Below, one piece after another: positions 8,563 through 17,315 of a stretch of DNA of 64,000 nucleotides. A program made the translations under genes and the position numbers. Source of the stretch: Methanomicrobiales archaeon HGW-Methanomicrobiales-3 (GTDB lineage: Archaea > Halobacteriota > Methanomicrobia > Methanomicrobiales > Methanospirillaceae); assembly GCA_002839605.1 (NCBI GenBank), contig PGYK01000002.1, positions 186,001-250,000 on the forward strand. Direction: 5' to 3'. The notes under the pieces are model-generated. The model saw only the letters and a list, made by a program, of their open reading frames with translations, was not told the origin of the DNA and searched no databases. Position 1 is the first letter of the stretch; each line of letters opens with the position of its first letter.

Positions 8563-9507
8563 ATGTTAAGTGTTAACGAACTGGCACTGGAGATTTTTGA
8601 CAATCTGGCCGATCTTGCCGAGGAATTCAACTGCGCCTACCATGAACTGGACAATGGCGCACGGATTGTGGATTGCGGAGTATCCGTCCGTGGAGGCTAC
8701 GCTGCCGGCAGGGCATTTACCGAGATCTGCATGGGCGGTCTTGGTGAAGTGAACTTCCGCAACGGGGAGATCAAGGGCATCCCGATGCCCTTCATCGATG
8801 TGAACACCGACTTCCCCGCCATCTCGTGCCTTGGTGCACAGAAGGCCGGCTGGACGGTCAAGGTGGGCAACTTCTTTGCCATGGGCAGCGGCCCGGCCCG
8901 GGCGCTCTCGTTAAAGCCCAAACACACCTTCGAGGTCATCGAGTACGAGGACGACTACGATGTCGCCGTCATCTGCTTAGAGTCCGACCACCTTCCGAAC
9001 GCAGAAGTCATGAGCAAGATTGCCGAAGAATGCCACATCGATGTCGCCAATGTCTGCGCTGTTGTCGCACCGACCTCATCCATGGTCGGCTCCATCCAGG
9101 TTGCCGGCCGCTGTGTCGAGACCGCGATCTACAAGCTCAACGAGCTCGGGTTTGACACGAAAAAGGTCATCTCCGCCATGGGCTCGGCCCCCATCCCGCC
9201 GGTCCGCGGACCCAAGCTTGCCATGGGCGTAACGAACGATGCCACGATCTACTACGGCAGGATCAGCCTCACCATGAACGCGCCCGAGATCAAGGACTAC
9301 CTTGACAAGATCCCGAGCAACAAGAGCAAGGGCTACGGCAAGCCGTTCAACGACATCTTCAAGGAAGCGAACTACGACTTCTACCAGATCGACACCTCGC
9401 TCTTCTCGCCTGCCGAGGTTGTCATCAACGAAGTTTCAAGCGGCTCCGTCTACCATGTCGGTGCGGTCAACGCCGATGTCACGCTGAAGTCCTTTGGGCT
9501 CCAGTAA
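8563..9507 (+). CDS. mch: methenyl-tetrahydromethanopterin cyclohydrolase
   Basis: 314 aa, the normal length. It catalyses the reversible hydrolysis of methenyl-H4MPT to 5-formyl-H4MPT, a central step of CO2 reduction to methane. Family landmarks are the N-terminal MLSVNELALEI, the GARIVDCGV segment, MGGLGEVNF and AMGSAPIPPVRGPK. It is monocistronic with its own TATA box and a T-run after the stop. Its presence fixes the methanogenic/methylotrophic C1 physiology of the organism. Confidence 0.97.
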   Translation: MLSVNELALEIFDNLADLAEEFNCAYHELDNGARIVDCGVSVRGGYAAGRAFTEICMGGLGEVNFRNGEIKGIPMPFIDVNTDFPAISCLGAQKAGWTVKVGNFFAMGSGPARALSLKPKHTFEVIEYEDDYDVAVICLESDHLPNAEVMSKIAEECHIDVANVCAVVAPTSSMVGSIQVAGRCVETAIYKLNELGFDTKKVISAMGSAPIPPVRGPKLAMGVTNDATIYYGRISLTMNAPEIKDYLDKIPSNKSKGYGKPFNDIFKEANYDFYQIDTSLFSPAEVVINEVSSGSVYHVGAVNADVTLKSFGLQ

Positions 9508-9517
9508 CCATCATCCC

Positions 9518-9523
9518 TTTTTT
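9518..9523 (+). terminator. oligo-T terminator after mch
   Basis: Six T residues 11 bases past the mch stop, the usual form of intrinsic archaeal terminator. Confidence 0.4.
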
Positions 9524-9561
9524 CATCATTGTTGAGGTACCGTACGGTCCGATAAAATTCT

Positions 9562-9569
9562 AAAAAAAA
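9562..9569 (-). terminator. oligo-T terminator after the winged-helix membrane protein
   Basis: Eight A residues on the plus strand (eight T on the minus strand), about 35 bases past the stop of the gene ending at 9605. With the T-run after mch it separates two convergent units. Confidence 0.4.
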
Positions 9570-9604
9570 GATTCGAATACCCTGGGCCGGGTGCCCGGGG
9601 CCGG

Positions 9605-10549
9605 TTATCCGGTCTCATCCGTCTTCAGCCGGATAAGGTTCTCCCGCCCTTTCCGCACTTTAATAATGATTCCTTTCTGGTGGAGTCCATGCAGTGATGC
9701 GCTTACGGTTGACCGGGGAAGGCCGAGGAGCCGGACGATCTCGGACTGGAACTGTTCCCCACCGTTTGCAGCAAGGAGCCGGACAATCCGGTCCTCGACA
9801 CTTTTTGCTTCTTCAGCAGAAAGGGATGGCGCTGGTTCCCGGGGCTCGTCATCCACGGCCCCCTCCCGCTTTCTTCTGAACAGGACAAACCCGGCAATGA
9901 TGAGAATCAGGGCGACCACTCCTGCTGCGATCGGGATCAGCGGGAGGGTGGAAGCGGTCTTTTCAAGGACCACCCGCGGCTCGCCAGGGGCAAAGGATCG
10001 CTGGCCGTACCAGGTGATGCCGTCACGCTGCAGATCGGGCGCAGGTTCGATGCCTGCCGGGGTATAGCCTTCCGGGAACCGGAGGATGAGTGTACTGTCC
10101 CTTGCAAGGTAGAGCCCTCCGGCAAAAGCATCGCCGATGGCAAGACCCGTACCAGTCTCCTTTGCAAACCCTTCCCACGTGAACGTGTACACCACAACAC
10201 CGTACTTCCCTGTCGGGGATACCTGGATTACGGCATCGCTATCCACATTGCTCACGGTCATTATACGCGATGCGCCAACCGATGCCTGTGCCGCTGACCG
10301 TTGCATGAGGTCCTGGACCTCGGGAAGGTAGACTGTTGGGAGGTCACGGGTATAGGTTTCAAAGCTGGTAATGTCCGCGTCGGATTCCAGCAGTGTACGG
10401 TATTCCACACGCCAGGTTGCACTCCCGTCGTCCATTACCGTGATGGTATAGGTGGTGGTATATTCCGGAGCCGGGGCTGCTGCCAAAGCACCGGCAGCCA
10501 GGAACAGGAGCAGGCATGTTGCAATCGTATACCGGAATTTTGTGTTCAT
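9605..10549 (-). CDS. membrane-anchored winged-helix (MarR-like) regulator
   Basis: 314 aa with four parts: a signal sequence (1-25), an extracellular domain rich in beta strands (about 27-200), one transmembrane helix (about 202-224), and a cytoplasmic winged helix-turn-helix (about 250-308; SEIVRLLGLPRSTVSASLHGL is the likely HTH). The layout lets an outside signal reach DNA or a DNA-bound partner without a kinase. Similar one-piece membrane HTH proteins are common and uncharacterised in Methanomicrobia and haloarchaea. It is the last in a row of minus-strand envelope genes. Ligand and targets unknown. Confidence 0.75.
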   Translation of the reverse strand: MNTKFRYTIATCLLLFLAAGALAAAPAPEYTTTYTITVMDDGSATWRVEYRTLLESDADITSFETYTRDLPTVYLPEVQDLMQRSAAQASVGASRIMTVSNVDSDAVIQVSPTGKYGVVVYTFTWEGFAKETGTGLAIGDAFAGGLYLARDSTLILRFPEGYTPAGIEPAPDLQRDGITWYGQRSFAPGEPRVVLEKTASTLPLIPIAAGVVALILIIAGFVLFRRKREGAVDDEPREPAPSLSAEEAKSVEDRIVRLLAANGGEQFQSEIVRLLGLPRSTVSASLHGLHQKGIIIKVRKGRENLIRLKTDETG

Positions 10550-10636
10550 ACGTACCTAAGAGTTTTTTGGTATTCTTCGTTTCACCAATAAAAAACATTC
10601 CTGTCCGGATTTTTGGACAGGTCGTTTTCTTAAAGA

Positions 10637-11518
10637 TTAATTCCTGCGTGAATTCCCGTTTCCTGTATCATCACTGTTTCCGTTTGCGTTCCCGCTTCCC
10701 TGTTTTGCCGTATCAGTGATTTTTCCCGGCTGGGGGGACGCGGGATTTGATGGACCGGGGGTTTCCTGGCCGGATCTGTTGCGGGTATCCGAAGCATTGC
10801 CCTGCTGCTGCGTTCCCGTTGCAGTGTTGCCGTTCTTCCCTTTCTCTTCATTTTGGGCCTGTACCTGGTTCGCGTTTTGGTCGCCTCCGTTGTTACCTGA
10901 CCGGTTCTCCGTCCCAACTCCGATACGATAAGCCCTGATGATCGTCCTGTTGCCCATCTCAAGGCCCTTCTCAAAGCGTGTCTGCGTTTTTTCTTCGAAT
11001 TTTTGTTCGAGTCCCAGGCTGTTGTTATACGCCCGGGCAAGGCCCGGGTTTCCGGGATGGGTGATCATGAGATTCTCAAGAACGATCCGGTGTTTTGCAT
11101 GCATCTCCTGTGCGTGCAGGAGACCTGTTGCATTGGACCCAAAGTAGGCAAGCCTCGTCTGCGTGAGGTTGACCTTCTGCCAGTACAGGTCAAGTGCCTG
11201 TTCTGCGGTGTCGGTACGATTTTGTGCAAGTTCACGTTTTGCTTCTGATAAGCGAACCTGCGCGTGATTCATCTGCTTGGTGATCCGCTCGCTCTCGTTT
11301 GCGGTGAAGGATTCATCAAGATCTTCCCAGGCAAGTTTCAGCCCGTAGAGTGGGCTGTCGGCACCAATCGATTCATCATACGGGGGGAGATCTTCAAATT
11401 CTATGGCATCCGGTGTATCCAGCGCACCGGTTGCTGCGATCTCTGCGGCGGCTGTCCCGGGTATGCAGAGCAGCGCAAGTGCAATGATGCCTGCAAGGAT
11501 TATTGAGTGTATTTTCAA
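10637..11518 (-). CDS. secreted helical protein (DUF5667-like), Asn/Gly-rich tail
   Basis: 293 aa. I choose TTG 11518 because GGAGG (11527-11531 on the plus strand as CCTCC) stands eight bases upstream and the resulting N-terminus is a clean signal peptide cut near TAAAEIA. Residues about 40-190 form long amphipathic helices with E/K-rich sequence like the secreted DUF5667 family. The last 90 residues are low complexity (N, G, Q, S, T). Probably exported and at the cell surface. Function unknown. Confidence 0.7.
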   Translation of the reverse strand: MKIHSIILAGIIALALLCIPGTAAAEIAATGALDTPDAIEFEDLPPYDESIGADSPLYGLKLAWEDLDESFTANESERITKQMNHAQVRLSEAKRELAQNRTDTAEQALDLYWQKVNLTQTRLAYFGSNATGLLHAQEMHAKHRIVLENLMITHPGNPGLARAYNNSLGLEQKFEEKTQTRFEKGLEMGNRTIIRAYRIGVGTENRSGNNGGDQNANQVQAQNEEKGKNGNTATGTQQQGNASDTRNRSGQETPGPSNPASPQPGKITDTAKQGSGNANGNSDDTGNGNSRRN

Positions 11519-11526
11519 TTGGCAAA

Positions 11527-11531
11527 CCTCC
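11527..11531 (-). promoter_or_regulatory. strong ribosome binding site fixing a TTG start
   Basis: AAAGGAGGTTT on the minus strand, eight bases before TTG 11518. It overrides the longer in-frame ATG at 11611, which would bury the signal peptide inside the protein. Confidence 0.7.
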
Positions 11532-11785
11532 TTTGAGCGGCATGCTGCCGCTGGTTTTGAGGTAGGTTTCCGGACAAAATAAGAGTCGCGAAGATCCCGA
11601 TACGATCCCATTGTTCCTGGTGTGATGGATCCTGTGGATACGGTTCAGGATTGTTCGGATTGGCAAAAGGGAGGAGATTTGGCAATATCGCAAAAACCAC
11701 AAAAACCGGCCCTGATATGGGGAGATCTCGCAGGATCCGGTTGACTGTCGCGCAGTCACTGGGATAGTTGCGGCACAAAAAATGA

Positions 11786-12286
11786 TCAGGCCAGTGCTGC
11801 GGTGATCCCGAGCACTCCTGACTGGATGATGACCGCAACTGCAATGATGACGCCAGCCATCTCGAGGGCAACAGCAACGTTGCCTTTTTTGAGTTCCTCG
11901 AACTCTTCAACGCCCTTGGTGAGTTTGTCAAGGATGTTGAGGGCAAGGTAGATTGCGGCAACGGCGAGGGCAATGCCGATGACCAGCTGGAAAATGGAAA
12001 GGCCGATGGCAATAATCCCGTCTATAGACAAGAGTCCGACACCGAGTGCCTTGCCGATACCTGCGGAAAGGCCCCTGATCCCGGACTCTACCACGATTGC
12101 GATAGCAATAAAGACCACGGCAACGATGATACCAACCGCCGCGTTCCCTTTGGCAAGTTCCTGTTCCATGTTGATACTACTCATGATCCTGGCAAGTGTC
12201 CAGAACCCGATATACAGGGCCATGACAGCAAGGACGATTGCAACGACTAACTGGACCAGACCCACAACTGCGTTCTCAAAAAGCAT
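11786..12286 (-). CDS. DUF350 membrane protein, duplicated domain
   Basis: 166 aa with four hydrophobic segments arranged as two similar halves (about 1-83 and 88-166). Each half carries a charged loop of the form E-x-L-x-K-G-N-x-A-V (ELAKGNAAVG and ELKKGNVAVA), the DUF350 hallmark. Integral membrane protein of unknown role. It sits among secreted-protein genes on the same strand, about 265 bases before the next one. Confidence 0.8.
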   Translation of the reverse strand: MLFENAVVGLVQLVVAIVLAVMALYIGFWTLARIMSSINMEQELAKGNAAVGIIVAVVFIAIAIVVESGIRGLSAGIGKALGVGLLSIDGIIAIGLSIFQLVIGIALAVAAIYLALNILDKLTKGVEEFEELKKGNVAVALEMAGVIIAVAVIIQSGVLGITAALA

Positions 12287-12481
12287 AGGTATCCTCTTTC
12301 TGGTATGAGGTGTGCCATCGGATGGTAAAAATATTTCTCCGGAATAATGGCAGGGAAAATATCAGAATGCCGGGCGGAACAGGCACTGCCGGGCACCCGT
12401 CACGGACAGGAAGTCATCGTAACCCGTGACAGCAGGGGAAAATTCAACGATCGGAAAGGAAAGTTGTGGGAAGAAGAAAGA

Positions 12482-13123
12482 TTACTGGTCCTTTCTCATC
12501 GAGATAACGTACGGGATAACTACCAGCACAAGGACGAGGATTGCCATGAACTGGAAGAAGATAAAGAGGATGTCGGCCTGGGTCTGCGAGTAGAACCGCA
12601 GGTCGAACAGGTAGGTGTTGTTCCAGGTTACCGTTGTGGAATTGTCGGGATGGGCGGTCACGTGTGCGCCATTGCTGAGGCCGGCAAGGAGCGGATTTTG
12701 GACACTGAAATTCTGCGGTATCGTAACGCTCACGTTATAGGGCTTTTTGTAGATGGATTTGAGGTTGTTGTTCCCCAGCGGGGCGATAAAAGAGACGGTG
12801 TAATTGCCTGTATCAAACGAGATAGACGAAGGGGCTCCCCAGGGTCTGCTCCAGTTGAATGCCGCCGGGAGGCCATCCCTGTCGGTGAGTGTCACGTCCC
12901 CGGCAGCAAGCGGCACCTCTTCTCCCATGAATCCGGTGTCGGCAAAAGTATACCGTTCGGTATTGGTAATTCCAACGGTGGCATGGTAGGCCGTGCCGTT
13001 TGGGAATATGCTGTACTCTGCTGACAGGGCTCCGGCCGGGATGGCGAGCCAGAGCAGGATTACAAGTGCAGCGCAGCGAGCAGCGAGGGCAGATCTGCGT
13101 CGATCTCGGTCGGGGGTTCGCAT
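12482..13123 (-). CDS. DUF5803-like exported membrane protein
   Basis: 213 aa: a basic N-terminus and hydrophobic signal segment (about 10-35), an extracellular beta-rich domain with several N-x-S/T sites (about 36-175), and one C-terminal transmembrane helix (about 183-205) ending MRKDQ. This matches archaeal DUF5803 proteins. The ATG at 13123 lies inside the end of thrC, a 64-base overlap; no other start codon fits the signal peptide, so the overlap seems real and expression is probably coupled to thrC. Function unknown. Confidence 0.68.
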   Translation of the reverse strand: MRTPDRDRRRSALAARCAALVILLWLAIPAGALSAEYSIFPNGTAYHATVGITNTERYTFADTGFMGEEVPLAAGDVTLTDRDGLPAAFNWSRPWGAPSSISFDTGNYTVSFIAPLGNNNLKSIYKKPYNVSVTIPQNFSVQNPLLAGLSNGAHVTAHPDNSTTVTWNNTYLFDLRFYSQTQADILFIFFQFMAILVLVLVVIPYVISMRKDQ

Positions 13124-14265
13124 TGTTTGATCACCGTGTCCGGGTCCTTGAGGAGATGACCGGTAACAACGCAGACAATCCGCTCGTTCCGGTCGATTGC
13201 TCCCATCTCAACGAGTTTTCGAATGCCGGCCACGGATGCGGCGGATGCCGGTTCAACGCCGATGCCCTCTTTCCGGGCAAGGTCCCGCTGCATCTGCAGG
13301 ATCTCATCGTCAGTCACGGACTCAGCAAGACCGCCGGTTTTCCGTATTGCGACAAGGGCTTTCTCTGCGTTCACGGGAGCCCCGATCCGGATTGCGGTTG
13401 CAATGGTCTCGGGGTTCTGCTCCGCGACCACTTCCGGCAGGTTCTCGCGGATTGCCTTAACCACCGGGCTCGATCCTGCCGCCTGGATGCCGGTCATCAT
13501 CGGGAGCCGGTCGATGAATCCCAGTTCCTCAAGTTCCATGAACCCTTTATGGACTGCCGAGATGTTGCCGGCATTTCCTACCGGGAGCACGAACCGGTCC
13601 GGGACGTCCCCGAGCTGGTCAAGGGCTTCAAACCCGATGGTCTTCTGCCCTTCGAGCCGGTAGGGATTGATGGAGTTGAGAAGGTAAAGCCCGTGAGAGA
13701 GGCAGAGTTCGTGGACCATCTCAAGAGCCCGGTCGAAGTTGCCGCGAATGGAGATGACCTTTGCCCCATGCATCAGGGCCTGGGCTACCTTGCCAACGGC
13801 CACTTTTCCCGCCGGCAGCAGGACGATTGCAGGAATTCCAGCTTTTGCGGCATAGACTGCAAGGCTTGCCGAGGTGTTGCCGGTGCTGGCACAGGCCACG
13901 CTCTTCATTTTGAGCTGGATGGCCATCGAGACCCCGACGGTCATGCCCCGGTCCTTGAATGAGCCGGAGGGGTTCATGCCCTCGTGCTTGGCATAGAGAT
14001 GGGGAAGCCCCATCTCTTTCCCGAGACGCTCAAGGTGGTAAAGCGGGGTGCCGCCTTCCTGTAAGGTGACCGGGGGGATGGTCACCGGAAGGAGTTCCTT
14101 ATACCGCCAGAGCGAGATCGGCCGGCTGTTCCAGGTTTCCCGCTTCACGGACAGGGTATCGAGCGGGTATTTTACCGCGAGCAGGTGACCGCACTTTTTG
14201 CAGTTATAGATGATCTCGTCAGCGGGGTAGGTGGCTCCACAGTTGACGCATGCGAGATGGTACAT
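13060..14265 (-). CDS. thrC: threonine synthase
   Basis: 401 aa PLP enzyme turning O-phosphohomoserine into threonine. An N-terminal zinc-ribbon-like pair (C6, C9, C22, C25) precedes the fold-type II domain. The PLP lysine is K104 in GSFKDRGM, and the phosphate-binding glycine loop is PVGNAGN. Length and layout match archaeal ThrC with the Cys-rich start. A short gap separates it from the nitrilase gene upstream. Confidence 0.94.
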   Translation of the reverse strand: MYHLACVNCGATYPADEIIYNCKKCGHLLAVKYPLDTLSVKRETWNSRPISLWRYKELLPVTIPPVTLQEGGTPLYHLERLGKEMGLPHLYAKHEGMNPSGSFKDRGMTVGVSMAIQLKMKSVACASTGNTSASLAVYAAKAGIPAIVLLPAGKVAVGKVAQALMHGAKVISIRGNFDRALEMVHELCLSHGLYLLNSINPYRLEGQKTIGFEALDQLGDVPDRFVLPVGNAGNISAVHKGFMELEELGFIDRLPMMTGIQAAGSSPVVKAIRENLPEVVAEQNPETIATAIRIGAPVNAEKALVAIRKTGGLAESVTDDEILQMQRDLARKEGIGVEPASAASVAGIRKLVEMGAIDRNERIVCVVTGHLLKDPDTVIKQCEPPTEIDADLPSLLAALHL

Positions 14266-14338
14266 GGCATACTATTGGTCGTGTACTTACATATTAGCGT
14301 GCGGTTCACGAGGGGAAGATGGCTGGAGCCGGCAAAGG

Positions 14339-15175
14339 TTACGGCAAGAGTCCGTGGTAGAGCGCGTTCCTGCGGTCCTGGAGCACCGGAAATGTTGAAC
14401 GGGCTGCATCCACTACAGCGGGATCGAGATCTGCAAAAACGAGTTGCTCTGCTTCTCCCGCCCGGCTGATGATTGTCCCGTTTGGATCTGCGGTCATGGA
14501 TGCACCACAATAGGTGTCAACCGGCGTTGTCCCGGTCATATTCACGCCAATAACATACATCTGGTTCTCGGCAGCGCGGGCAGAAATGAAGAGCTCCCAG
14601 TGCCGGATCCGGCTTTTCGGCCAGGCCGCCGGGACAAAAACTGCCTGGACTCCCTGAGCAGCATATGCGCTGAACAGTTCCGGGAACCGGAGATCATAGC
14701 AGATTGCCAGGCCGCATTTCATGGTGCCAAGCCTGAAGATCCCAAGGTCTGTGCCGGACGTGAACGTCGCGTCCTCCCCGGCAGGTGAGAAGAGGTGGAT
14801 CTTGGCATAGGATGAGAGAACCGAGCCGTCTTTTGCGATAACCACTGCTGTGTTCCTCGGGCCAAGGGCAGTTCGCTGACGGAATGAACCGATAATATCG
14901 ATCCCGGCATCCTGTGCAGCATGCGTAAGCGCGGAAACGATTCTCCCGTCCATACCCTCGACATTCTCGCGGGATTTCGGATCCCAGCCGGTGGCAAACT
15001 GCTCGGGAAAACAGATGATGTCGACTCCGCTTGCAGCAGCATGGCGGATAAAGACCTCTGCTTTGGCAAGGGATCTTTTTACGTCTTCCCAGGCACTGCA
15101 CATCTGGGCGCAGCAGACCCTGATACCTGTATCAGGTCTTTGGCCAGTTCTTGTTTGGCTCATGCTTTGCATCAT
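14339..15175 (-). CDS. carbon-nitrogen hydrolase (nitrilase/omega-amidase family)
   Basis: 278 aa. The Glu-Lys-Cys triad is visible: E58 in CFPEQF, K125 in YAKIHLF and C159 in AICYDLRFPE. The family hydrolyses amides or nitriles; omega-amidase or N-carbamoyl-type substrates are typical for this sequence style. The exact substrate is unknown. The start at 15175 overlaps the end of the small membrane protein gene by 44 bases; the internal ATG 15163 is an alternative. Translation is probably coupled to the upstream genes. Confidence 0.85.
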   Translation of the reverse strand: MMQSMSQTRTGQRPDTGIRVCCAQMCSAWEDVKRSLAKAEVFIRHAAASGVDIICFPEQFATGWDPKSRENVEGMDGRIVSALTHAAQDAGIDIIGSFRQRTALGPRNTAVVIAKDGSVLSSYAKIHLFSPAGEDATFTSGTDLGIFRLGTMKCGLAICYDLRFPELFSAYAAQGVQAVFVPAAWPKSRIRHWELFISARAAENQMYVIGVNMTGTTPVDTYCGASMTADPNGTIISRAGEAEQLVFADLDPAVVDAARSTFPVLQDRRNALYHGLLP

Positions 15176-15362
15176 AATAGACGATAATAACGGCGCTGAT
15201 GACGATCAGGAATGCGGTGGTGAGGAGCAGGAAGGGGGCCATTGGTAACTGCGCCCCGAGGAGCAGGGCTGCGATGATCATGCCGGCGACTGTGATGCTG
15301 CTCCCGATGAGGACAAGGCCAATCGAGGTTAAGTCCCAGTCCCCTTCTTCGAATTTACTCAC
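15132..15362 (-). CDS. small two-helix membrane protein
   Basis: 76 aa. I place the start at GTG 15362 because AAAGGAGGATAAG stands just upstream, within the end of marC. The product has two hydrophobic helices (about 13-35 and 42-62) and a charged tail ending NKNWPKT. Its 3' end runs 44 bases into the nitrilase frame. I do not recognise the family. The tight overlaps suggest co-expression with marC and the amidase. Confidence 0.6.
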   Translation of the reverse strand: MSKFEEGDWDLTSIGLVLIGSSITVAGMIIAALLLGAQLPMAPFLLLTTAFLIVISAVIIVYYDAKHEPNKNWPKT

Positions 15363-15366
15363 GTTC

Positions 15367-16017
15367 TTATCCTCCTTTGAGTGCCGGAAATGCCATCCAG
15401 ATCCCGTTGATGATGAACTGTACCGCAATGGCAATCAGGAGCATCCCCATCAGGCGGTTGATTGCCCGGTACTCCCGCTGCCCGATCTTTGACATGATAT
15501 AATCTGAATTCCGCATCATATAATAGGTGATCCCGATGGAGAGGATGACTGACAGGATAACAACGAAGATCGCAAACGGGGTTAAGGTAAGTGCCTCGTT
15601 CATCAGCACGATGCAGGTGGTGATTGCGCCCGGCCCGGCGATCATGGGCATGGCGATTGGCATTATTGCAATATCTTCCATGTCCTGCGATTCGTACTTC
15701 TCGGTGGCGGTCATCTTGGTTCTGGAGGTTTTGGCATAGGCCATCTCCATGCCGATACCAAAGAGAAGGAGCCCGCCTGCTATCCGGAACGCTTCAAGGC
15801 TGATGCCGAACAGCTGGAGGATCCAGGTGCCAAGCACGGCAAAGAAGAGAAGGATAAGGAGAGCAAACCGGCAGGAATCCTTCACGATACCCGCCCGTGT
15901 TACCGGATCGAGACCGGATGTTAAGGAGACATAAAACAGGGTTGCGCCCAGGGGATTGACAATAATGAGAACCGAAGAGATTGCCAGCAGCGCAAAACTG
16001 AGCACGTCTCCATCCAT
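15367..16017 (-). CDS. MarC-family integral membrane protein
   Basis: 216 aa with six hydrophobic segments. NPLGATLFYVSLT near the N-terminus and the PMIAGPGAITTCIVL segment are typical MarC/UPF0056 signatures. The family was once linked to antibiotic resistance, but its transport substrate is not established. First gene of a short cluster followed by the small membrane protein and the amidase. Confidence 0.88.
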   Translation of the reverse strand: MDGDVLSFALLAISSVLIIVNPLGATLFYVSLTSGLDPVTRAGIVKDSCRFALLILLFFAVLGTWILQLFGISLEAFRIAGGLLLFGIGMEMAYAKTSRTKMTATEKYESQDMEDIAIMPIAMPMIAGPGAITTCIVLMNEALTLTPFAIFVVILSVILSIGITYYMMRNSDYIMSKIGQREYRAINRLMGMLLIAIAVQFIINGIWMAFPALKGG

Positions 16018-16057
16018 AGAGGATAGTGCGTTCTCGTGAGGTAATAGAAGTTACGGT

Positions 16058-16065
16058 AAAAAAAA
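16058..16065 (-). terminator. oligo-T terminator after the L7Ae-S28e-L24e-Ndk operon
   Basis: Eight A on the plus strand (eight T on the minus strand), immediately past the ndk stop at 16067. Confidence 0.5.
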
Positions 16066-16066
16066 G

Positions 16067-16519
16067 TCAGTATTCGTACAGCACGGATTCATCGATCCGT
16101 GTGTACGTGCAGACCTCGTCAGCCTTGAAGTGAATCCCGATCTCGCGGGCTGCACTCTCGGGCGAGTCCGAGGCGTGGATGACATTCCTGCCGATATCGA
16201 TCCCAAAGTCGCCGCGGATGGTTCCGGGCATTGCTTCCTGGGGATTGGTTGCGCCGATTACCTTTCTTACGATTGCAACCACGTTCCTTCCTTCCCAGAC
16301 CATGAGGAAGACCGGCCCACCCATGATGTAGGTCTTGAGACCGGGGAAGAAGGGTTTTGATAAGTGTTCCTTGTACTGCTCGGTCACCCGTGCCTCGGGA
16401 AGTATCTCGAAACGGGCGGCCACGAGCTTTAACCCTTTCTTTTCGAGCCGTGAAACGATCTCGCCGACAAGGCCGCGCTGGACCCCGTCAGGCTTGACCA
16501 TTACAAAGGAGCGGTCCAT
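16067..16519 (-). CDS. ndk: nucleoside diphosphate kinase
   Basis: 150 aa, normal size. Transfers phosphate from NTPs to NDPs through the active-site histidine in [29 protein letters not shown] is the standard beginning and fixes the ATG at 16519; the open frame upstream is not similar. It ends the archaeal operon rpl7ae-rps28e-rpl24e-ndk, an order seen in many Euryarchaeota. Confidence 0.96.
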   Translation of the reverse strand: MDRSFVMVKPDGVQRGLVGEIVSRLEKKGLKLVAARFEILPEARVTEQYKEHLSKPFFPGLKTYIMGGPVFLMVWEGRNVVAIVRKVIGATNPQEAMPGTIRGDFGIDIGRNVIHASDSPESAAREIGIHFKADEVCTYTRIDESVLYEY

Positions 16520-16526
16520 GGAACCC

Positions 16527-16718
16527 TTACTCCTTGCCGAGTGCCTTTCTTCCGGCCGCGGTCCACTGGACCCGGCGGGAGACCCGTCCAAGCTTGTGAT
16601 TGTTCTGGCACTTGGTGCTGCAGAAGTACAGGACAGAGCCGTCCTTCTTCACGTACATCTTGCCCGTGCCCGGCTCCATCTGGATTCCGCAGAAACTGCA
16701 GACATGCTGCTCAACCAT
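16527..16718 (-). CDS. rpl24e: 50S ribosomal protein L24e
   Basis: 63 aa zinc-ribbon ribosomal protein. Two pairs of cysteines (CSFC near residue 7 and CSTKC near 33) hold zinc. I prefer ATG 16718 ([11 protein letters not shown]) over GTG 16727 because GGTGA stands five bases upstream and homologues begin with this sequence. It lies between rps28e and ndk with gaps of a few bases. Confidence 0.93.
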   Translation of the reverse strand: MVEQHVCSFCGIQMEPGTGKMYVKKDGSVLYFCSTKCQNNHKLGRVSRRVQWTAAGRKALGKE

Positions 16719-16723
16719 ATGCT

Positions 16724-16933
16724 TCACCGCCTCGACATTTTCTTTGCTTCGCGCTCGGTCTCAAGGAGCATGATGATGTCTCCTTCCCGGATCGGGCCAA
16801 CCGTGTTCCGGGTGATGATCCGGCCCTTGTTGTTGCCGTCGAGGATGCGGCATTTGACCTGCATTGCCTCACCGTGCATGCCGGTTGAGCCAACAACCTC
16901 GATTACTTCTGCCGGCGTTGCATCGTTTGCCAT
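16724..16933 (-). CDS. rps28e: 30S ribosomal protein S28e
   Basis: 69 aa OB-fold ribosomal protein. The [14 protein letters not shown] segment and [12 protein letters not shown] are characteristic of S28e. Second gene of the operon, ten bases after rpl7ae. Confidence 0.95.
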   Translation of the reverse strand: MANDATPAEVIEVVGSTGMHGEAMQVKCRILDGNNKGRIITRNTVGPIREGDIIMLLETEREAKKMSRR

Positions 16934-16943
16934 GATACGATCC

Positions 16944-17312
16944 TCACGCCTTCAGCGCTTCAAGCTGCTTTGCAAGTTCGTCGATCGTCTCTTTTGCCTT
17001 GCCGGGCTTGACGACTGCTGCTGCGGCAGAACCGACATCGAGACCGCTTGCAGCGCCGATATCGTTTTGCTTGTTGATGAAGATGTAGGGGACCTTCTTC
17101 TCATCGCAGAGCGGGCCAAGGTGCATCACGATCTCTTCAGGTTCAACATCGGCACCAATGACCACGAGTGCTGCAATGCCGCGCTCGATGGCTTTGGTTG
17201 CTTCGTTGGATCCCTTCTTGATCTTTCCGGTGTCCCGTGCGACTTCAAGGGCTTCAAGCGCCTTGTTCTGGAGCTCTTCTGGAGCCTCGGTTTTAACGTA
17301 GCCTTTTGACAT
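16944..17312 (-). CDS. rpl7ae: 50S ribosomal protein L7Ae (kink-turn-binding protein)
   Basis: 122 aa. In archaea this protein binds kink-turns in 23S rRNA, in box C/D and H/ACA guide RNAs and in RNase P RNA. Family landmarks are the EATKAIERG segment, [12 protein letters not shown] and the [11 protein letters not shown] region. It is the first gene of the operon, with GAGGTGA three bases from the ATG. A kink-turn-like hairpin lies directly in front of that site (see separate entry), consistent with feedback on its own translation. Confidence 0.96.
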   Translation of the reverse strand: MSKGYVKTEAPEELQNKALEALEVARDTGKIKKGSNEATKAIERGIAALVVIGADVEPEEIVMHLGPLCDEKKVPYIFINKQNDIGAASGLDVGSAAAAVVKPGKAKETIDELAKQLEALKA

Positions 17313-17315
17313 AAC

